Assembly: GCA_022600175.1 (NCBI GenBank)
Contig: JAHZKW010000016.1
Span: forward strand, 1 to 32,100
DNA length: 32,100 bases
Source of the DNA: Campylobacterota bacterium
GTDB lineage: Bacteria; Campylobacterota; Campylobacteria; Campylobacterales; QNZT01
Direction of reading: 5' to 3'
Made by a program: the position numbers and the translations under genes. The notes under the pieces were generated by a model, which was not told the DNA's origin, ran no database searches, and saw nothing but the letters and a program-made list of their open reading frames with translations. Below, piece after piece: positions 1 through 8,723 of this stretch. Each line of letters starts with the position of its first letter. The stretch's first letter is position 1.

Positions 1-315
1 GGTGAACTTGCTAAAGTCTATCTTGAAGAAGCAAGGACCATTAACGAAATAAAAGCTAAAATAGATACAATATTTTCAACTAAACAGAGTGAAGCATTCA
101 CAAAAGAGCTAGAAGCATTAAAAGTTGTGGCACACACCATACCATACTTTAAAACTTTTGATGAATTCAAAGCCTATTTGGGTGAGAAAAGTGAACTTGA
201 AGATGAGCAGTTAAATCTGTTACTACCGCTTCTGTTAACAGGGACATCAAGTGGACCAAGTTTAAGGACTATCTATCCACATATCAAAAACTATTTAGGA
301 GAGATTATAAAATGA
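1..315 (+). CDS. gltX: Glutamyl-tRNA synthetase, C-terminal 104 residues (5' end cut by window)
   Basis: The reading frame is open from base 1 to a TGA at 313-315, so only the anticodon-binding C-terminal part is present. Its last 40 residues carry the pattern of bacterial GluRS ends: a hydrophobic helix, LLTGTSSGPSL, then IYPHIKNYL. The full enzyme charges tRNA with glutamate in the cytoplasm. The stop overlaps the yggT start (ATGA at 312-315), so translation is probably coupled. As I recall it, gltX precedes yggT and a lytic transglycosylase in Campylobacter, which supports the call. The catalytic HIGH and KMSKS motifs lie outside the window, so gltX cannot be told from a gltX2-type paralogue that charges tRNA-Gln. 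Confidence 0.85.
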   Translation, partial: GELAKVYLEEARTINEIKAKIDTIFSTKQSEAFTKELEALKVVAHTIPYFKTFDEFKAYLGEKSELEDEQLNLLLPLLLTGTSSGPSLRTIYPHIKNYLGEIIK

Positions 316-608
316 TACTTGCAACATTTATTCAAGCAATTGCACAAATTCTATCAATGGTGATCAATATCTATATCTGGGTTGTGATCATTGCAGCACT
401 CATCACGTGGGTTAATCCTGATCCAGGCAATCCAATTGTACAGATTTTAAGACGTTTAACTGAACCAGTATACGCTTTTATCAGACGCTATATTCCCACT
501 ACAGTAGGCGGAATAGACCTCTCCCCTATTATTGTCATTTTAGGGCTTCAATTTTTAAATCTATTTTTAGTAAAGATCCTTTTTAATCTTGCATCAAGCT
601 TAGGATAA
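312..608 (+). CDS. YggT family small membrane protein
   Basis: A 98-residue, strongly hydrophobic protein with about three membrane segments (roughly residues 2-32, 40-60 and 70-95). The central part, ALITWVNPDPGNPIVQILRRLTEP, with a following PxxVGGIDLSPIIVI stretch, is the signature of the YggT family. Proteins of this family sit in the inner membrane; links to osmotic or K+ stress and to division/septum positioning have been proposed for some members, but the molecular role is not settled. The start overlaps the gltX stop by four bases and the next gene begins six bases after its stop, so gltX-yggT-slt form one transcription unit. Confidence 0.9.
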   Translation: MILATFIQAIAQILSMVINIYIWVVIIAALITWVNPDPGNPIVQILRRLTEPVYAFIRRYIPTTVGGIDLSPIIVILGLQFLNLFLVKILFNLASSLG

Positions 609-613
609 TTTCT

Positions 614-2248
614 ATGTTCATAAGAGCAGTTTTTGGCATGCTCTTTATGAGCATCTTACTACCTCTATATGCCCAAAAACTTACTTTAGCGTTTTTTGAA
701 GATAAACCTCGTAGCCTACTCAAAGACTTTTATATTTCACAGTTTCTAGATCAAAACATCAGTAGTAAAGAGGCACAATCACTCATCGGTGATGTACACA
801 ATATGAACTATCGCCTCTTTTACCAATTTACAGAGAAGATTGATGACTTTAGCTTCAAACGTACACGATACTGTCTGAAACTCGATGCAAACAAATACCT
901 AGGTAAAAGCAGTGACTGTATCGCTATGGGACTTACCCCATATAAAGCCTCTACACTCTCTCCAAAAACTTTGCAACAGATTGCAAAAGATATCCAAGAA
1001 ACATACCCTACACGGGCATTAGCCTATACGCTCATCGCAGAGAAGAGTTTTACACACTTACTCCAAGCAGATCCTAAAACCGCCCTCTACACTTTTAATA
1101 GTGTCGGCAGTAAATTTCGAGCTACCTACTACAACCAAACTATCCCAGCAGATAAACTGATTGAACTCGCTAAGCATAATGGTTTTAATACCATGATCTC
1201 CAAAATTGTAAGAGATCCAAAACTGACAAATCTACAACAAAGTATCCTAAAACTAGATGCCTCAGCACTCAATGCAAACAGCAACTTTCTCTTGGCACTC
1301 AACGCCATCAAACAAGATAGAGAAGATGTTGCAATATGGTACCTTAAACTCGCAGCCTCAAAAGCACGTCTTCAGTTTGATAAAGATAAAGCACTCTTTT
1401 GGCACTACTTGATCAGTCAAGATAAAAAACTTTTACATACGCTGATAGCGAGTAAAGATATCAACCTCTATACACTCTATGCACAAGAGAAGTTAGGCGT
1501 AACACCAAAAAATATCTATACCTCCATCCTGCCACAACAAAAAAAAGCACCATTTAAAGTTAAAGACCCTTTTGCATGGATTAAATTTTATCAAATGTTT
1601 AACGCACAATCTTTTCCAAACTATGAAGCACGAAAAACAGCAGCAATTCAGTACAACTCGGTAGAAACTGAAGCACATGTAGCTAAACTAATATACAAAT
1701 TTTCAGAAAATAAACACTACTTTTTAAAACCCTATTTTGAAACACTTTCAACACTACCTAAAAAAAGAGCTGCACTTATCTTGGCACTTGCGCGTCAAGA
1801 GAGTAGATTTATACCAACAGTAGTCTCTTACTCTTATGCTCTGGGAATGATGCAATTTATGCCTTATGTCGCAAAAGATTTAGCCAAAAAACATGGGTTT
1901 ACATCTTTTAGATATGAAAATATGTTTGATCCAAAAACAGCTTATCAATTTGCAAATATTCATCTAGACTTTTTAGAAAAATCACTCTATCATCCACTCT
2001 TAGTTGCATATGCCTATAATGGAGGTATTGGATATACAAAACGACAAATTTTACAAAAAGGATATTTTAAAGAGGGAAAATATGAACCTTATCTAAGTAT
2101 GGAGATGCTACAAAATGGGCAAGCACGCGAGTATGGTAAAAAAGTACTTGCCAACTATCTTGTTTATAGTAAACTTTTAGGTCTCAAACTATCGCTTACA
2201 ACGCTTTTTGATAGTTTAAAACCACCGACCCGTATTCATCGCTTTTAA
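614..2248 (+). CDS. slt: Soluble lytic murein transglycosylase (Slt70-like)
   Basis: A 544-residue periplasmic enzyme that cleaves the MurNAc-GlcNAc bond of peptidoglycan and leaves 1,6-anhydro ends. Residues 1-20 form a Sec signal peptide. Residues 25-370 are helical and lack recognisable motifs, as expected of the superhelical U/L domain of Slt70. The SLT domain is at about 385-510: ALARQESRF contains the catalytic glutamate (E396), followed by the family motif YALGMMQFMP and the later AYNGG box. The ATG at 614 has AGGA eight bases upstream, overlapping the end of yggT. The 3' end overlaps the convergent lipoprotein gene by 53 bases. In Campylobacter the homologue follows yggT in the same way, as I recall. 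Confidence 0.92.
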   Translation: MFIRAVFGMLFMSILLPLYAQKLTLAFFEDKPRSLLKDFYISQFLDQNISSKEAQSLIGDVHNMNYRLFYQFTEKIDDFSFKRTRYCLKLDANKYLGKSSDCIAMGLTPYKASTLSPKTLQQIAKDIQETYPTRALAYTLIAEKSFTHLLQADPKTALYTFNSVGSKFRATYYNQTIPADKLIELAKHNGFNTMISKIVRDPKLTNLQQSILKLDASALNANSNFLLALNAIKQDREDVAIWYLKLAASKARLQFDKDKALFWHYLISQDKKLLHTLIASKDINLYTLYAQEKLGVTPKNIYTSILPQQKKAPFKVKDPFAWIKFYQMFNAQSFPNYEARKTAAIQYNSVETEAHVAKLIYKFSENKHYFLKPYFETLSTLPKKRAALILALARQESRFIPTVVSYSYALGMMQFMPYVAKDLAKKHGFTSFRYENMFDPKTAYQFANIHLDFLEKSLYHPLLVAYAYNGGIGYTKRQILQKGYFKEGKYEPYLSMEMLQNGQAREYGKKVLANYLVYSKLLGLKLSLTTLFDSLKPPTRIHRF

Positions 2249-2687
2249 ATACTATATTTAATTTTTCTTGATCTGACTTCTCAAAATTGATAAGATAGTA
2301 GTGTGACCAACGGTTACGTGTCGGAAGACTCTTGATCAGATCATCTTTGAACTTCAACGGCTCTACCTTGATCGCTTTTTGACCATTCATCGTTAAAGTA
2401 TAGGTACTATTATAGATCCCTTGTCTCTCTTTTTGATCTGAATCTTTATCGATAAAAATACTGACTAAAAAAACTTCATCAGGACTTTTTTCATAGGCTT
2501 TGATTGACTGATTTAGATACGTTGCAGAGATAGAGGCTTTAATCTCTAGTGAGTTATAAATCTGACCTTTTTTTGTATGGGTGATAATACTCTGCTCCAC
2601 TAAATTTGGTGATAAAAATGGTGGTTTTGAACTGCACGCTGTCAATAAAAGTACAACGCCTATTAATAATAAATACTGTTTTTTCAT
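2196..2687 (-). CDS. Small outer- or inner-membrane lipoprotein, function unknown
   Basis: The chosen ATG (2687) has AGGAA at proper spacing and begins directly with a lipoprotein signal peptide: KK charge, a hydrophobic core and lipobox LLTAC with the lipidated cysteine at residue 18. An upstream in-frame start at 2717 would put ten polar residues in front of the signal peptide and is unlikely. The mature part (about 145 residues) is mixed alpha/beta with no motif I can name. Campylobacter carries an uncharacterised lipoprotein gene at the same place, opposite in orientation between slt and mobB, so it is probably a conserved family. Its 3' end overlaps slt by 53 bases, which makes the two transcripts antisense at their ends. 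Confidence 0.75.
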   Translation of the reverse strand: MKKQYLLLIGVVLLLTACSSKPPFLSPNLVEQSIITHTKKGQIYNSLEIKASISATYLNQSIKAYEKSPDEVFLVSIFIDKDSDQKERQGIYNSTYTLTMNGQKAIKVEPLKFKDDLIKSLPTRNRWSHYYLINFEKSDQEKLNIVFKSDEYGSVVLNYQKAL

Positions 2688-2768
2688 ACACTTTTCCTTT
2701 ATACTTATTTTACACAAAACTAATTTAGTTTTTGTTACAATGAGGGAAACTTGATAGTATGGTTACAG

Positions 2769-3275
2769 ATGAAAAAAATTGCCGTTGCATTTACTGGTCC
2801 CTCAAATAGTGGTAAAACCACCCTTATTGAAAAAATAGCAAAAATTCTTATTATGAAGCATCAAATTGCAATTATTAAAAATGATCCAAAAGATAAAGCG
2901 CATTTTGATATTGAAGGAAAAGATAGCTATAAGTTTTCAGCCACAGGGGCAGAAACAGTTGTTGTGTCACCCACAAGAACTACCTATTTCTCAAAACAGA
3001 GCCGATCACTTAAAGAGATTATCGATATGCTTGGTCCATTTGAAATCCTCTTAGTGGAAGGGTTAAAAACACTGCCCCTGCCAAGAATTGCTATTTTTCG
3101 CCAAAAGATAGATGAGAGTTACTTCCCACACTCTGATGCGATAGCAATTGATGAAAGTGTCGATATACAACAATATAATATACCATCACATATTGATATA
3201 TTAGATCTCAATGATCCTAGCACTATTATAGGATGGATCAAAACTCATGCCAAAGATATAAAGGATATTACATGA
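2769..3275 (+). CDS. mobB: Molybdopterin-guanine dinucleotide biosynthesis protein B
   Basis: A 168-residue P-loop GTPase that assists MobA in attaching GMP to molybdopterin for Mo/W enzymes such as nitrate or formate oxidoreductases. It opens with [16 protein letters not shown], whose GPSNSGKTT is the Walker A motif; [12 protein letters not shown] and the later [19 protein letters not shown] are typical MobB segments. Start: ATG 2769 matches the usual family start just before the P-loop. An in-frame TTG at 2751 has a better-placed GAGGG, but a TACAAT -10-like box at 2736-2741 would put the transcript start right beside it. The stop overlaps the fbp start (ATGA), so mobB and fbp are co-transcribed. 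Confidence 0.85.
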   Translation: MKKIAVAFTGPSNSGKTTLIEKIAKILIMKHQIAIIKNDPKDKAHFDIEGKDSYKFSATGAETVVVSPTRTTYFSKQSRSLKEIIDMLGPFEILLVEGLKTLPLPRIAIFRQKIDESYFPHSDAIAIDESVDIQQYNIPSHIDILDLNDPSTIIGWIKTHAKDIKDIT

Positions 3276-4114
3276 CCGAAATTTTTGAAGCGATCAAGCG
3301 TTCAGCAATTCGCATCAGATACGCAATTGAAAACGATGATACAGGCTATTCGCATAACCAAAATGCAACAGGAGATGTTCAACTCAAGCTTGATATAAAA
3401 AGTGATCTCATCATCGAGGAGGAGTTCTCTAATGTTGCAACAGTTAAAGAGTTAGCCAGTGAAGAGAAAGAGCATGTTGAACGACTCAATGAATCAGGCA
3501 AATACCTTATTGGTTATGATCCACTAGATGGTTCAAGTCTTGCCGATGTCAATCTAAGTGTCGGGTCTATCTTTGGTATCTATGAGGATGACTATAGCGG
3601 TAAAAATCTCAAAGCCTCTGTCTATGTTGTCTATGGACCACGTGTTGAGATGGTGATTGGTTATGATAATAGAGTAGAACTACACCGTTTAGATGCAGAG
3701 CATGTTTTTCACTTTATTCAACTCATCAATCTTGACCAAAAAGGGAAACTCAACTCACCAGGAGGTACACAGAAGAATTGGGAGTGTCATCACAAAGAGA
3801 TGATTGATGGTATTTTTGCAGATGGTTATCGACTAAGATATTCGGGTGGCATGGTACCTGATTTACACCAGATACTCTTAAAAGGCGGTGGACTCTTTTC
3901 CTACCCTGGCACTTCGGACAACCCTAAAGGCAAATTACGTATGACTTTTGAGGTATTCCCATTTGCACAAATCTATGAACTTGCAGGGGGTCAAGCAATT
4001 GACGGGCACCGCAGACTACTAGAATTAAGTCCAGCACATATTCATGATACAACCCCATGTTTCTTTGGATCCAATGAAGAGATAGAGAGAGTGAAAAGCT
4101 GTTATGGCAACTGA
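3272..4114 (+). CDS. fbp: Fructose-1,6-bisphosphatase, class I
   Basis: A 280-residue cytoplasmic enzyme that hydrolyses fructose-1,6-bisphosphate to fructose-6-phosphate, the irreversible step of gluconeogenesis. Residues show the class I metal site DPLDGSS, followed by [11 protein letters not shown]. Further on are [13 protein letters not shown] and the C-terminal block [14 protein letters not shown] with TTPCFFGS. The ATG at 3272 overlaps the mobB stop by four bases; an in-frame ATG at 3233 lies inside mobB and adds an unrelated leader, so it was rejected. At about 280 residues it is shorter than E. coli Fbp (about 330) but normal for Campylobacterota. The 3' end overlaps the next small gene by 11 bases. 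The antagonist pfkA lies 195 bases downstream, convergent. Confidence 0.93.
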   Translation: MTEIFEAIKRSAIRIRYAIENDDTGYSHNQNATGDVQLKLDIKSDLIIEEEFSNVATVKELASEEKEHVERLNESGKYLIGYDPLDGSSLADVNLSVGSIFGIYEDDYSGKNLKASVYVVYGPRVEMVIGYDNRVELHRLDAEHVFHFIQLINLDQKGKLNSPGGTQKNWECHHKEMIDGIFADGYRLRYSGGMVPDLHQILLKGGGLFSYPGTSDNPKGKLRMTFEVFPFAQIYELAGGQAIDGHRRLLELSPAHIHDTTPCFFGSNEEIERVKSCYGN

Positions 4115-4307
4115 TGATAAAACTCCTGATATCTATGAGATAAAGCTACAAGAGCAATTAGAGGTTGTACAACAGTGTCAAAAAGAGCACAAAATACCCT
4201 CATGTATGCAGTGTAAAGAGGTTATTGGATGTGAAATACGCAAGAGTTACGTCAATGCAGTCTATCAAAGTATGAGTAAAGGTGAAGGTGGAGGATTTGA
4301 GTTTTAA
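4104..4307 (+). CDS. Small conserved Cys-containing protein downstream of fbp
   Basis: A 67-residue polar protein. It contains CMQC followed five residues later by another cysteine ([10 protein letters not shown]), a possible metal-binding or redox knuckle, and ends in a Gly-rich EGGGFEF tail. It overlaps fbp by 11 bases and so is translationally coupled to it. I recall a protein of the same length and pattern after fbp in Campylobacter, where metG follows; here metG is absent and the convergent pfkA begins one base after this gene. Function unknown; a Zn- or Fe-binding accessory role is only a guess. Confidence 0.75.
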   Translation: MATDDKTPDIYEIKLQEQLEVVQQCQKEHKIPSCMQCKEVIGCEIRKSYVNAVYQSMSKGEGGGFEF

Positions 4308-4308
4308 C

Positions 4309-5271
4309 TCACCTCACCATTCTATCTGCTAACTGTAGTAGTTCTGGATCTATCTCATATTTGCCACTATTAATATACTCAATAGAAACAAAATCAAATT
4401 CTGAATCCTTATGTACAACCACGTCATGTACCTGATCTGATGCTAACAGTTTATCCACTGCCATTCTTGCAAACTTAAAAGCCATCAAACGATCATAGAC
4501 TGTAGGGTTGCCTCCTCTTTGTGTATGTCCTAAAATAGTCACACGCGCTTGCATACCAACATCATCTTGTATCCATTTGGCTATTTCATTAGTCGCTTTA
4601 GCCCCTTCAGAGACGATACAAAGTGTATAAATTCTTCCCTCACTTATCTCCGCTTGAAGCCTTTTACCAAGACTTTCTAAGTCATAAGAGAGCTCAGGAA
4701 TAATACAGACTTCAGCACCACTAGTTACACTTGAGACCAACGCTAAATAACCACAGTCTCGTCCCATCGTCTCTACAACAAATGCACGTCTAAATGAAGA
4801 GGCAGTATCACGAATCTGATCAATCGCTACTCTAATCACATTAAGCGCTGTATCTACCCCTAAACAGTAATCTGTGCCAAATATATCATTATCAATAGTC
4901 GCAGGAATTCCTATAAAATTAATCCCAAAATCTTTATAAAACTGTCCAAACGCACGAAATGAACCATCTCCTCCCAGTACCACCACCTTATCAATTTCCA
5001 AATCCTGTAAATTTTGATAAGCTTTTTCCCTATAAGCATACTCAAAAAAACGCTTTGAACGAGAAGAGCGTAAAATCGTACCTCCCTTATGCACAATACC
5101 ACCAACATCTTCATGCGTAGCAAGTTTGATCTGATTATCGATAATCCCCTCTAATCCATCATAAATGAGATAAGGTATCTCACCCAATACAAGTGCACGA
5201 TCTACAAAAGTTTTAATTGCGGGATTCATCCCTGCACTATCCCCTCCAGAACACATAATCGCTATTGCCAT
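4309..5271 (-). CDS. pfkA: 6-phosphofructokinase, ATP-type
   Basis: A 320-residue enzyme of the PfkA family, which phosphorylates fructose-6-phosphate to fructose-1,6-bisphosphate and commits carbon to glycolysis. Motifs in order: GGDSAGMN near the N-terminus (nucleotide loop), VVLGGDGSF at about 97-105, PATIDNDIFGTDY with the catalytic aspartate at about 127, VVETMGRDCGYLAL, and LGHTQRGGNPTVYDR. The residue after GGD is Gly, as in ATP enzymes; PPi-dependent enzymes usually have Asp there. Length matches bacterial PfkA. It starts four bases after cca stops, so it is the last gene of the flhA-to-pfkA run. Campylobacter and Helicobacter lack PfkA, so presence in this lineage is notable. Confidence 0.95.
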   Translation of the reverse strand: MAIAIMCSGGDSAGMNPAIKTFVDRALVLGEIPYLIYDGLEGIIDNQIKLATHEDVGGIVHKGGTILRSSRSKRFFEYAYREKAYQNLQDLEIDKVVVLGGDGSFRAFGQFYKDFGINFIGIPATIDNDIFGTDYCLGVDTALNVIRVAIDQIRDTASSFRRAFVVETMGRDCGYLALVSSVTSGAEVCIIPELSYDLESLGKRLQAEISEGRIYTLCIVSEGAKATNEIAKWIQDDVGMQARVTILGHTQRGGNPTVYDRLMAFKFARMAVDKLLASDQVHDVVVHKDSEFDFVSIEYINSGKYEIDPELLQLADRMVR

Positions 5272-5275
5272 ACGT

Positions 5276-6526
5276 TCACTCCTTATCTTTATAGTTTATA
5301 CTTACATAGTCTAACGCCGCCTTTTTACTCTCTATCTCTCCCTCTAGCTGTTTTGTATATACTTCTGCTAATATAATAGAGAAGAGATGAGATGGTTTTA
5401 ATCCCAAATCGATGAGATCTCGCCCTTGTAGTAACTGTTCAGGTGCTTGTTCTAATACCCCAACTCTTTGTGCACGTGATTCTAACCACATAACTTTTTC
5501 AGGCGACGAACCAGAAGCTAAGGCAAGATAAGAGAGTTTTTGAATACTTACTTTGGTAGAGAGCTTTCTGATTTCACCATCACTTGCATTTAAATCAAAT
5601 AATTTAACAGGCAAATCATAATAAGCTGTTAATCTCTGTACAGCTTCAATGAGCTTTAACTCTTCAGTAAGTGCTAAGAGTGATGATTCACGTGCAGGAA
5701 TATAGAGAAATAGTGCACTTAACATAAGTATCAAATCTTCTCGCTCACTCCCTTTACAAAAAGAGACCATACGATCTACACTCTTGAGTGTATTGTGCCA
5801 CAATGTTTCCTCTAAAGTCTCAAAAGGGAAAAAACCCTGTTTCAATTCAAGTGATTTAAGTAGTATCACCCCTAAAGAAGGTTTTTGTGCTTTTAAAAGC
5901 AACTTTTTGAGTTCATCAAACACTCTCTCTTTGGGTAACTCTAAAAGATCACCTCTTTGGGCCATAGATTGACAGAGTATTTTTGTCTCTTCTGCCATAT
6001 CATAGGTAAAACGTGCACAAAACTGAACCCCTCGGTAAACACGCAAAGGATCTTCAACAAAGGTTCGATCATCGATATGCCTTAAAAGGCTTTGTTGCAT
6101 ATCACTTTTCCCACCATAAGGGTCTAAAAAACGGTTCTCTTCGATCACATACCCCATCGCATTGATGGTAAAATCACGTCTTCGTGCTGCTTCTTGAAAT
6201 GTCATAAAACCATCAGAAACAACCTCAAACCCTTTATGCCCTGCCCCTATTTTTTTCTCACGTCTAGGAAAAGCAAAATCATACTCCTGCCCTTGATGCA
6301 CAAACTTCAACACCCCAAAGCTTTTCCCGACTAATTTGACTTTACCAAACTTTTGCAGTATCGCTTCAAGTGACTCCATACGCTTTAAGCCATAGACCTC
6401 AAGATCATAATCTTTGATAGAGAGTCCAAGAAAGTGGTCTCTTACACTCCCACCCACTAAAATAGCTTTGGCATTATGTGTATGAAGTTTTTGAGAGATA
6501 GTATGTAAGATTTTTGGTATTTTCAT
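5276..6526 (-). CDS. cca: CCA-adding tRNA nucleotidyltransferase / poly(A) polymerase family
   Basis: A 416-residue class II nucleotidyltransferase that adds or repairs the 3' CCA of tRNAs. The N-terminal polymerase head shows AILVGGSVRD (residues 21-30), the metal-binding DYD at 39-41, and RRRDFTINAMGY with the nearby FLDPYGG. The segment HIDDRTFVEDPLRVYRGVQFCARF is the nucleotide-recognition region. The C-terminal half is helical, as in the neck and body of the family. The sequence alone does not separate full CCA-adding activity from A-adding or poly(A) activity. It starts 18 bases after the AEC carrier gene and is followed four bases later by pfkA. Confidence 0.88.
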   Translation of the reverse strand: MKIPKILHTISQKLHTHNAKAILVGGSVRDHFLGLSIKDYDLEVYGLKRMESLEAILQKFGKVKLVGKSFGVLKFVHQGQEYDFAFPRREKKIGAGHKGFEVVSDGFMTFQEAARRRDFTINAMGYVIEENRFLDPYGGKSDMQQSLLRHIDDRTFVEDPLRVYRGVQFCARFTYDMAEETKILCQSMAQRGDLLELPKERVFDELKKLLLKAQKPSLGVILLKSLELKQGFFPFETLEETLWHNTLKSVDRMVSFCKGSEREDLILMLSALFLYIPARESSLLALTEELKLIEAVQRLTAYYDLPVKLFDLNASDGEIRKLSTKVSIQKLSYLALASGSSPEKVMWLESRAQRVGVLEQAPEQLLQGRDLIDLGLKPSHLFSIILAEVYTKQLEGEIESKKAALDYVSINYKDKE

Positions 6527-6544
6527 AAACTTATCATAACATAT

Positions 6545-7447
6545 TTAACGAAATAAAAATCCCACAACAACCATCAAGTAGAGTAGAAAGAGTACAGAAG
6601 TGGCAAAGATTAAAAAAGCTACCTGTGTAGGCTTACAATCATATAAAGAGGCAAGATTCACATTCATCACTGCCAAAGGGACTAAAAGCTCTAGCAAAAT
6701 CACATTATAGATAAGATCACTCACTGTAAAAAAGTGCAATACACCAATGGCAATGAGCGGAATCAAAACAAATTTCAAGCCCACTACAACGTTAAATAAC
6801 TTCCACTCAATCTTCTCATAGTGCACCCCATAAAGATACATCCCAAAAATAGAGAGCTGTATCACCATTGTTGCATACGCACCCATCTGCATAGGAAGCG
6901 CTAAAGGTTCAGGGACTTTCAAGCCAAACAGATTAAAAGCGATCGCAGCTAATCCAAACCAGATAGGCGGTAATTTAAAAATCTTAATGAAAGAGTCCCG
7001 TACAGAGAAACTCCCTCTTGCATAAAAGTAAACCCCTACGCTATTGACTAAAAAAACATTGGCAAGATTGATAATACTCGTATAGATCACCGACTCTGGT
7101 CCAAAAAGTGCGATCCCTAGAGGGATGCCAAGATTACCCGTGTTACCCACGACTGTGGCAACCGTTGCGATAGAGCGATCTTTTTGATTTTTAAAAAGAT
7201 AGAGTGAAAAAATCAAACTAAAAAAGAGTGCCACTAAAACAGCGACTATAAATATGAGTGGAGCTGTTAATACAGAAGTATTAATCTCTTGGGTTGTCAA
7301 TCCCCAAAAGACAAGAATAGGTTGTAAAAAGTAGATAGAGAAAAGTACAAATGTCTTCTCATCTAACTTTTTTTGAAAAACTCTCTTGGAGAGATATCCT
7401 AAAAGAATAAAAAAATAGATCCCACTAAGAGAGAGTATAACATTCAT
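6545..7447 (-). CDS. AEC (auxin efflux carrier) family permease
   Basis: A 300-residue, almost wholly hydrophobic protein with about ten membrane segments. The opening (ILSLSGIYFFILLGYLSKRV) and the internal VATVVGNTGNLGIPLGIALFG, a broken-helix motif rich in Gly and Asn, are typical of the bacterial AEC/malonate-transporter-like family of carboxylate or amino-acid carriers. The substrate cannot be read from sequence. It lies between a 79-residue acidic protein (six-base gap) and cca (18-base gap) in one transcription unit, a context that does not point to a substrate. Confidence 0.82.
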   Translation of the reverse strand: MNVILSLSGIYFFILLGYLSKRVFQKKLDEKTFVLFSIYFLQPILVFWGLTTQEINTSVLTAPLIFIVAVLVALFFSLIFSLYLFKNQKDRSIATVATVVGNTGNLGIPLGIALFGPESVIYTSIINLANVFLVNSVGVYFYARGSFSVRDSFIKIFKLPPIWFGLAAIAFNLFGLKVPEPLALPMQMGAYATMVIQLSIFGMYLYGVHYEKIEWKLFNVVVGLKFVLIPLIAIGVLHFFTVSDLIYNVILLELLVPLAVMNVNLASLYDCKPTQVAFLIFATSVLFLLYLMVVVGFLFR

Positions 7448-7453
7448 AAAATT

Positions 7454-7693
7454 TTAAGCAAAAAATTCCGGTTTCGCTATTTTGATATGGTGAATCACTT
7501 TGATAATCTCTTTATATCCCATCTCACCATCATCATCCTCAAAAACATCATCAAGACTCTCTACATAAGTTTTGACAGCGTTTTCAAGTTGATCTTCTTT
7601 GACACCTGCAAAATAGAGTGCTGCTTCTAACATATCTGCTAAATGTATCGTTAAATCTTCAACTTCTGCTTCTAACTCTTGTACTTTACTCAC
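7454..7693 (-). CDS. Small acidic coiled-coil-like protein, function unknown
   Basis: A 79-residue protein with a heptad-like N-terminal helix (VQELEAEVEDLTIHLADMLEAAL) and an acidic middle (VFEDDDGEMG). No catalytic motif is visible. Its start lies eight bases inside the end of the DHH phosphoesterase gene and it is followed six bases later by the AEC carrier gene, so it is an embedded operon member. The tight overlap and regular codon use argue that it is real. No function is proposed. Confidence 0.65.
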   Translation of the reverse strand: MSKVQELEAEVEDLTIHLADMLEAALYFAGVKEDQLENAVKTYVESLDDVFEDDDGEMGYKEIIKVIHHIKIAKPEFFA

Positions 7694-8714
7694 TATTTTC
7701 TCCTATTATCATTTTATCTTGTACTTGCTCTTTGATCTCAGCATAGATAAAAGAGTCTTTAAACTCATCAAACCTTCCACCACTGGCATTGGCATGTCCA
7801 CCACCATTAAAAAGTTTCTTCGCAATCATACTCACATCGGCTTTATTATTGGCACGAAGACTGACATTTTTACGACCATTGATATCCATAAAAAAATCAA
7901 AATCTGGATTACGAACCAAAAACTCATTACCAATGATCGAAGTATTCCCGATAGAGTATGTTAAAATACCACGATAACCATTATAGTTGACACTTAAAGC
8001 ATCTCTATTTTCACTGAGCATGTCTACCACAAAATGTGAAACAAGATTTTCAAGGGTATTATCTTCACTTACTCTAAAAAAATCCTTCTTAATCCCATGT
8101 ACCGCATTATCCAATGCAATATGTGCAGATACTTGTTCAAAATAAGGCATTGCATCTTCTAAAATAGAGAAGATATAATCACTATTTTTTTCAGGGAAAA
8201 GCATACGATTGACCTCTTTTGAACCTGCGACCAGTCGCATACAAACTTTTCCAAGTTCAAAATATTCACTGTGACTGAGCCAAATATCAACCGCATTGAC
8301 TACATCTACATACTTCTGCATTGAAGCGATATCAAACCCAGCTTCTAAAAAGTGATCATAGGTAATTTTAGTCGCACACCGCTTGACATCAAGATGATAC
8401 CAGTCATACTTATCCGCACAATCTTGACCCGTTTTATGGTGATCTAACAGTAATATTTCTATCTTTTTATGGGACTCTTCAGCAAGGGCTACTAACTTTT
8501 TAGCTTGTACTAACGTCAAGTTTAGATCAGTAATCAAGATCATATTTTCATCATGATCATTACAATTGATATCTGTAATCATCTGCTCTATGCGTTGATC
8601 TATCTCTTTACCGTAATTTGAATTGTAATAAGAGATATGTTCAAAACAACGTTTTGTGATCAATTGACAACTATAACCATCAAGATCAATATGGGAGAGA
8701 TGGTAAACTTTCAT
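7686..8714 (-). CDS. DHH-family phosphoesterase (DHH-DHHA1)
   Basis: A 342-residue protein. The N-terminal DHH domain has HIDLDGYSCQL (residues 8-18), ILITDLNLT and LLLDHHKTG, the metal-binding set that gives the family its name. The DHHA1-type substrate-binding domain near the C-terminus has KKLFNGGGHANASGG. Family members hydrolyse phosphodiester bonds in nanoRNA or cyclic/linear dinucleotides, or act as exonucleases; which applies here is not evident. It starts nine bases after flhA. I recall the same flhA-DHH order in Helicobacter pylori (HP1041-HP1042), so the pairing is old. Cytoplasmic; no signal or membrane segment. Confidence 0.85.
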   Translation of the reverse strand: MKVYHLSHIDLDGYSCQLITKRCFEHISYYNSNYGKEIDQRIEQMITDINCNDHDENMILITDLNLTLVQAKKLVALAEESHKKIEILLLDHHKTGQDCADKYDWYHLDVKRCATKITYDHFLEAGFDIASMQKYVDVVNAVDIWLSHSEYFELGKVCMRLVAGSKEVNRMLFPEKNSDYIFSILEDAMPYFEQVSAHIALDNAVHGIKKDFFRVSEDNTLENLVSHFVVDMLSENRDALSVNYNGYRGILTYSIGNTSIIGNEFLVRNPDFDFFMDINGRKNVSLRANNKADVSMIAKKLFNGGGHANASGGRFDEFKDSFIYAEIKEQVQDKMIIGENSE

Positions 8715-8723
8715 ATATTTCCT

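Noticed and set aside
2751-2768. TTG start for mobB with a GAGGG just upstream
   Set aside because: It adds six residues before the conserved P-loop start and lies next to the likely transcript start; ATG 2769 fits the family better, though the TTG cannot be excluded.
4279-4320. Possible terminator between the small Cys gene and pfkA
   Set aside because: The only clean inverted repeat is GAGTT/AACTC with a two-base loop, too short to call.
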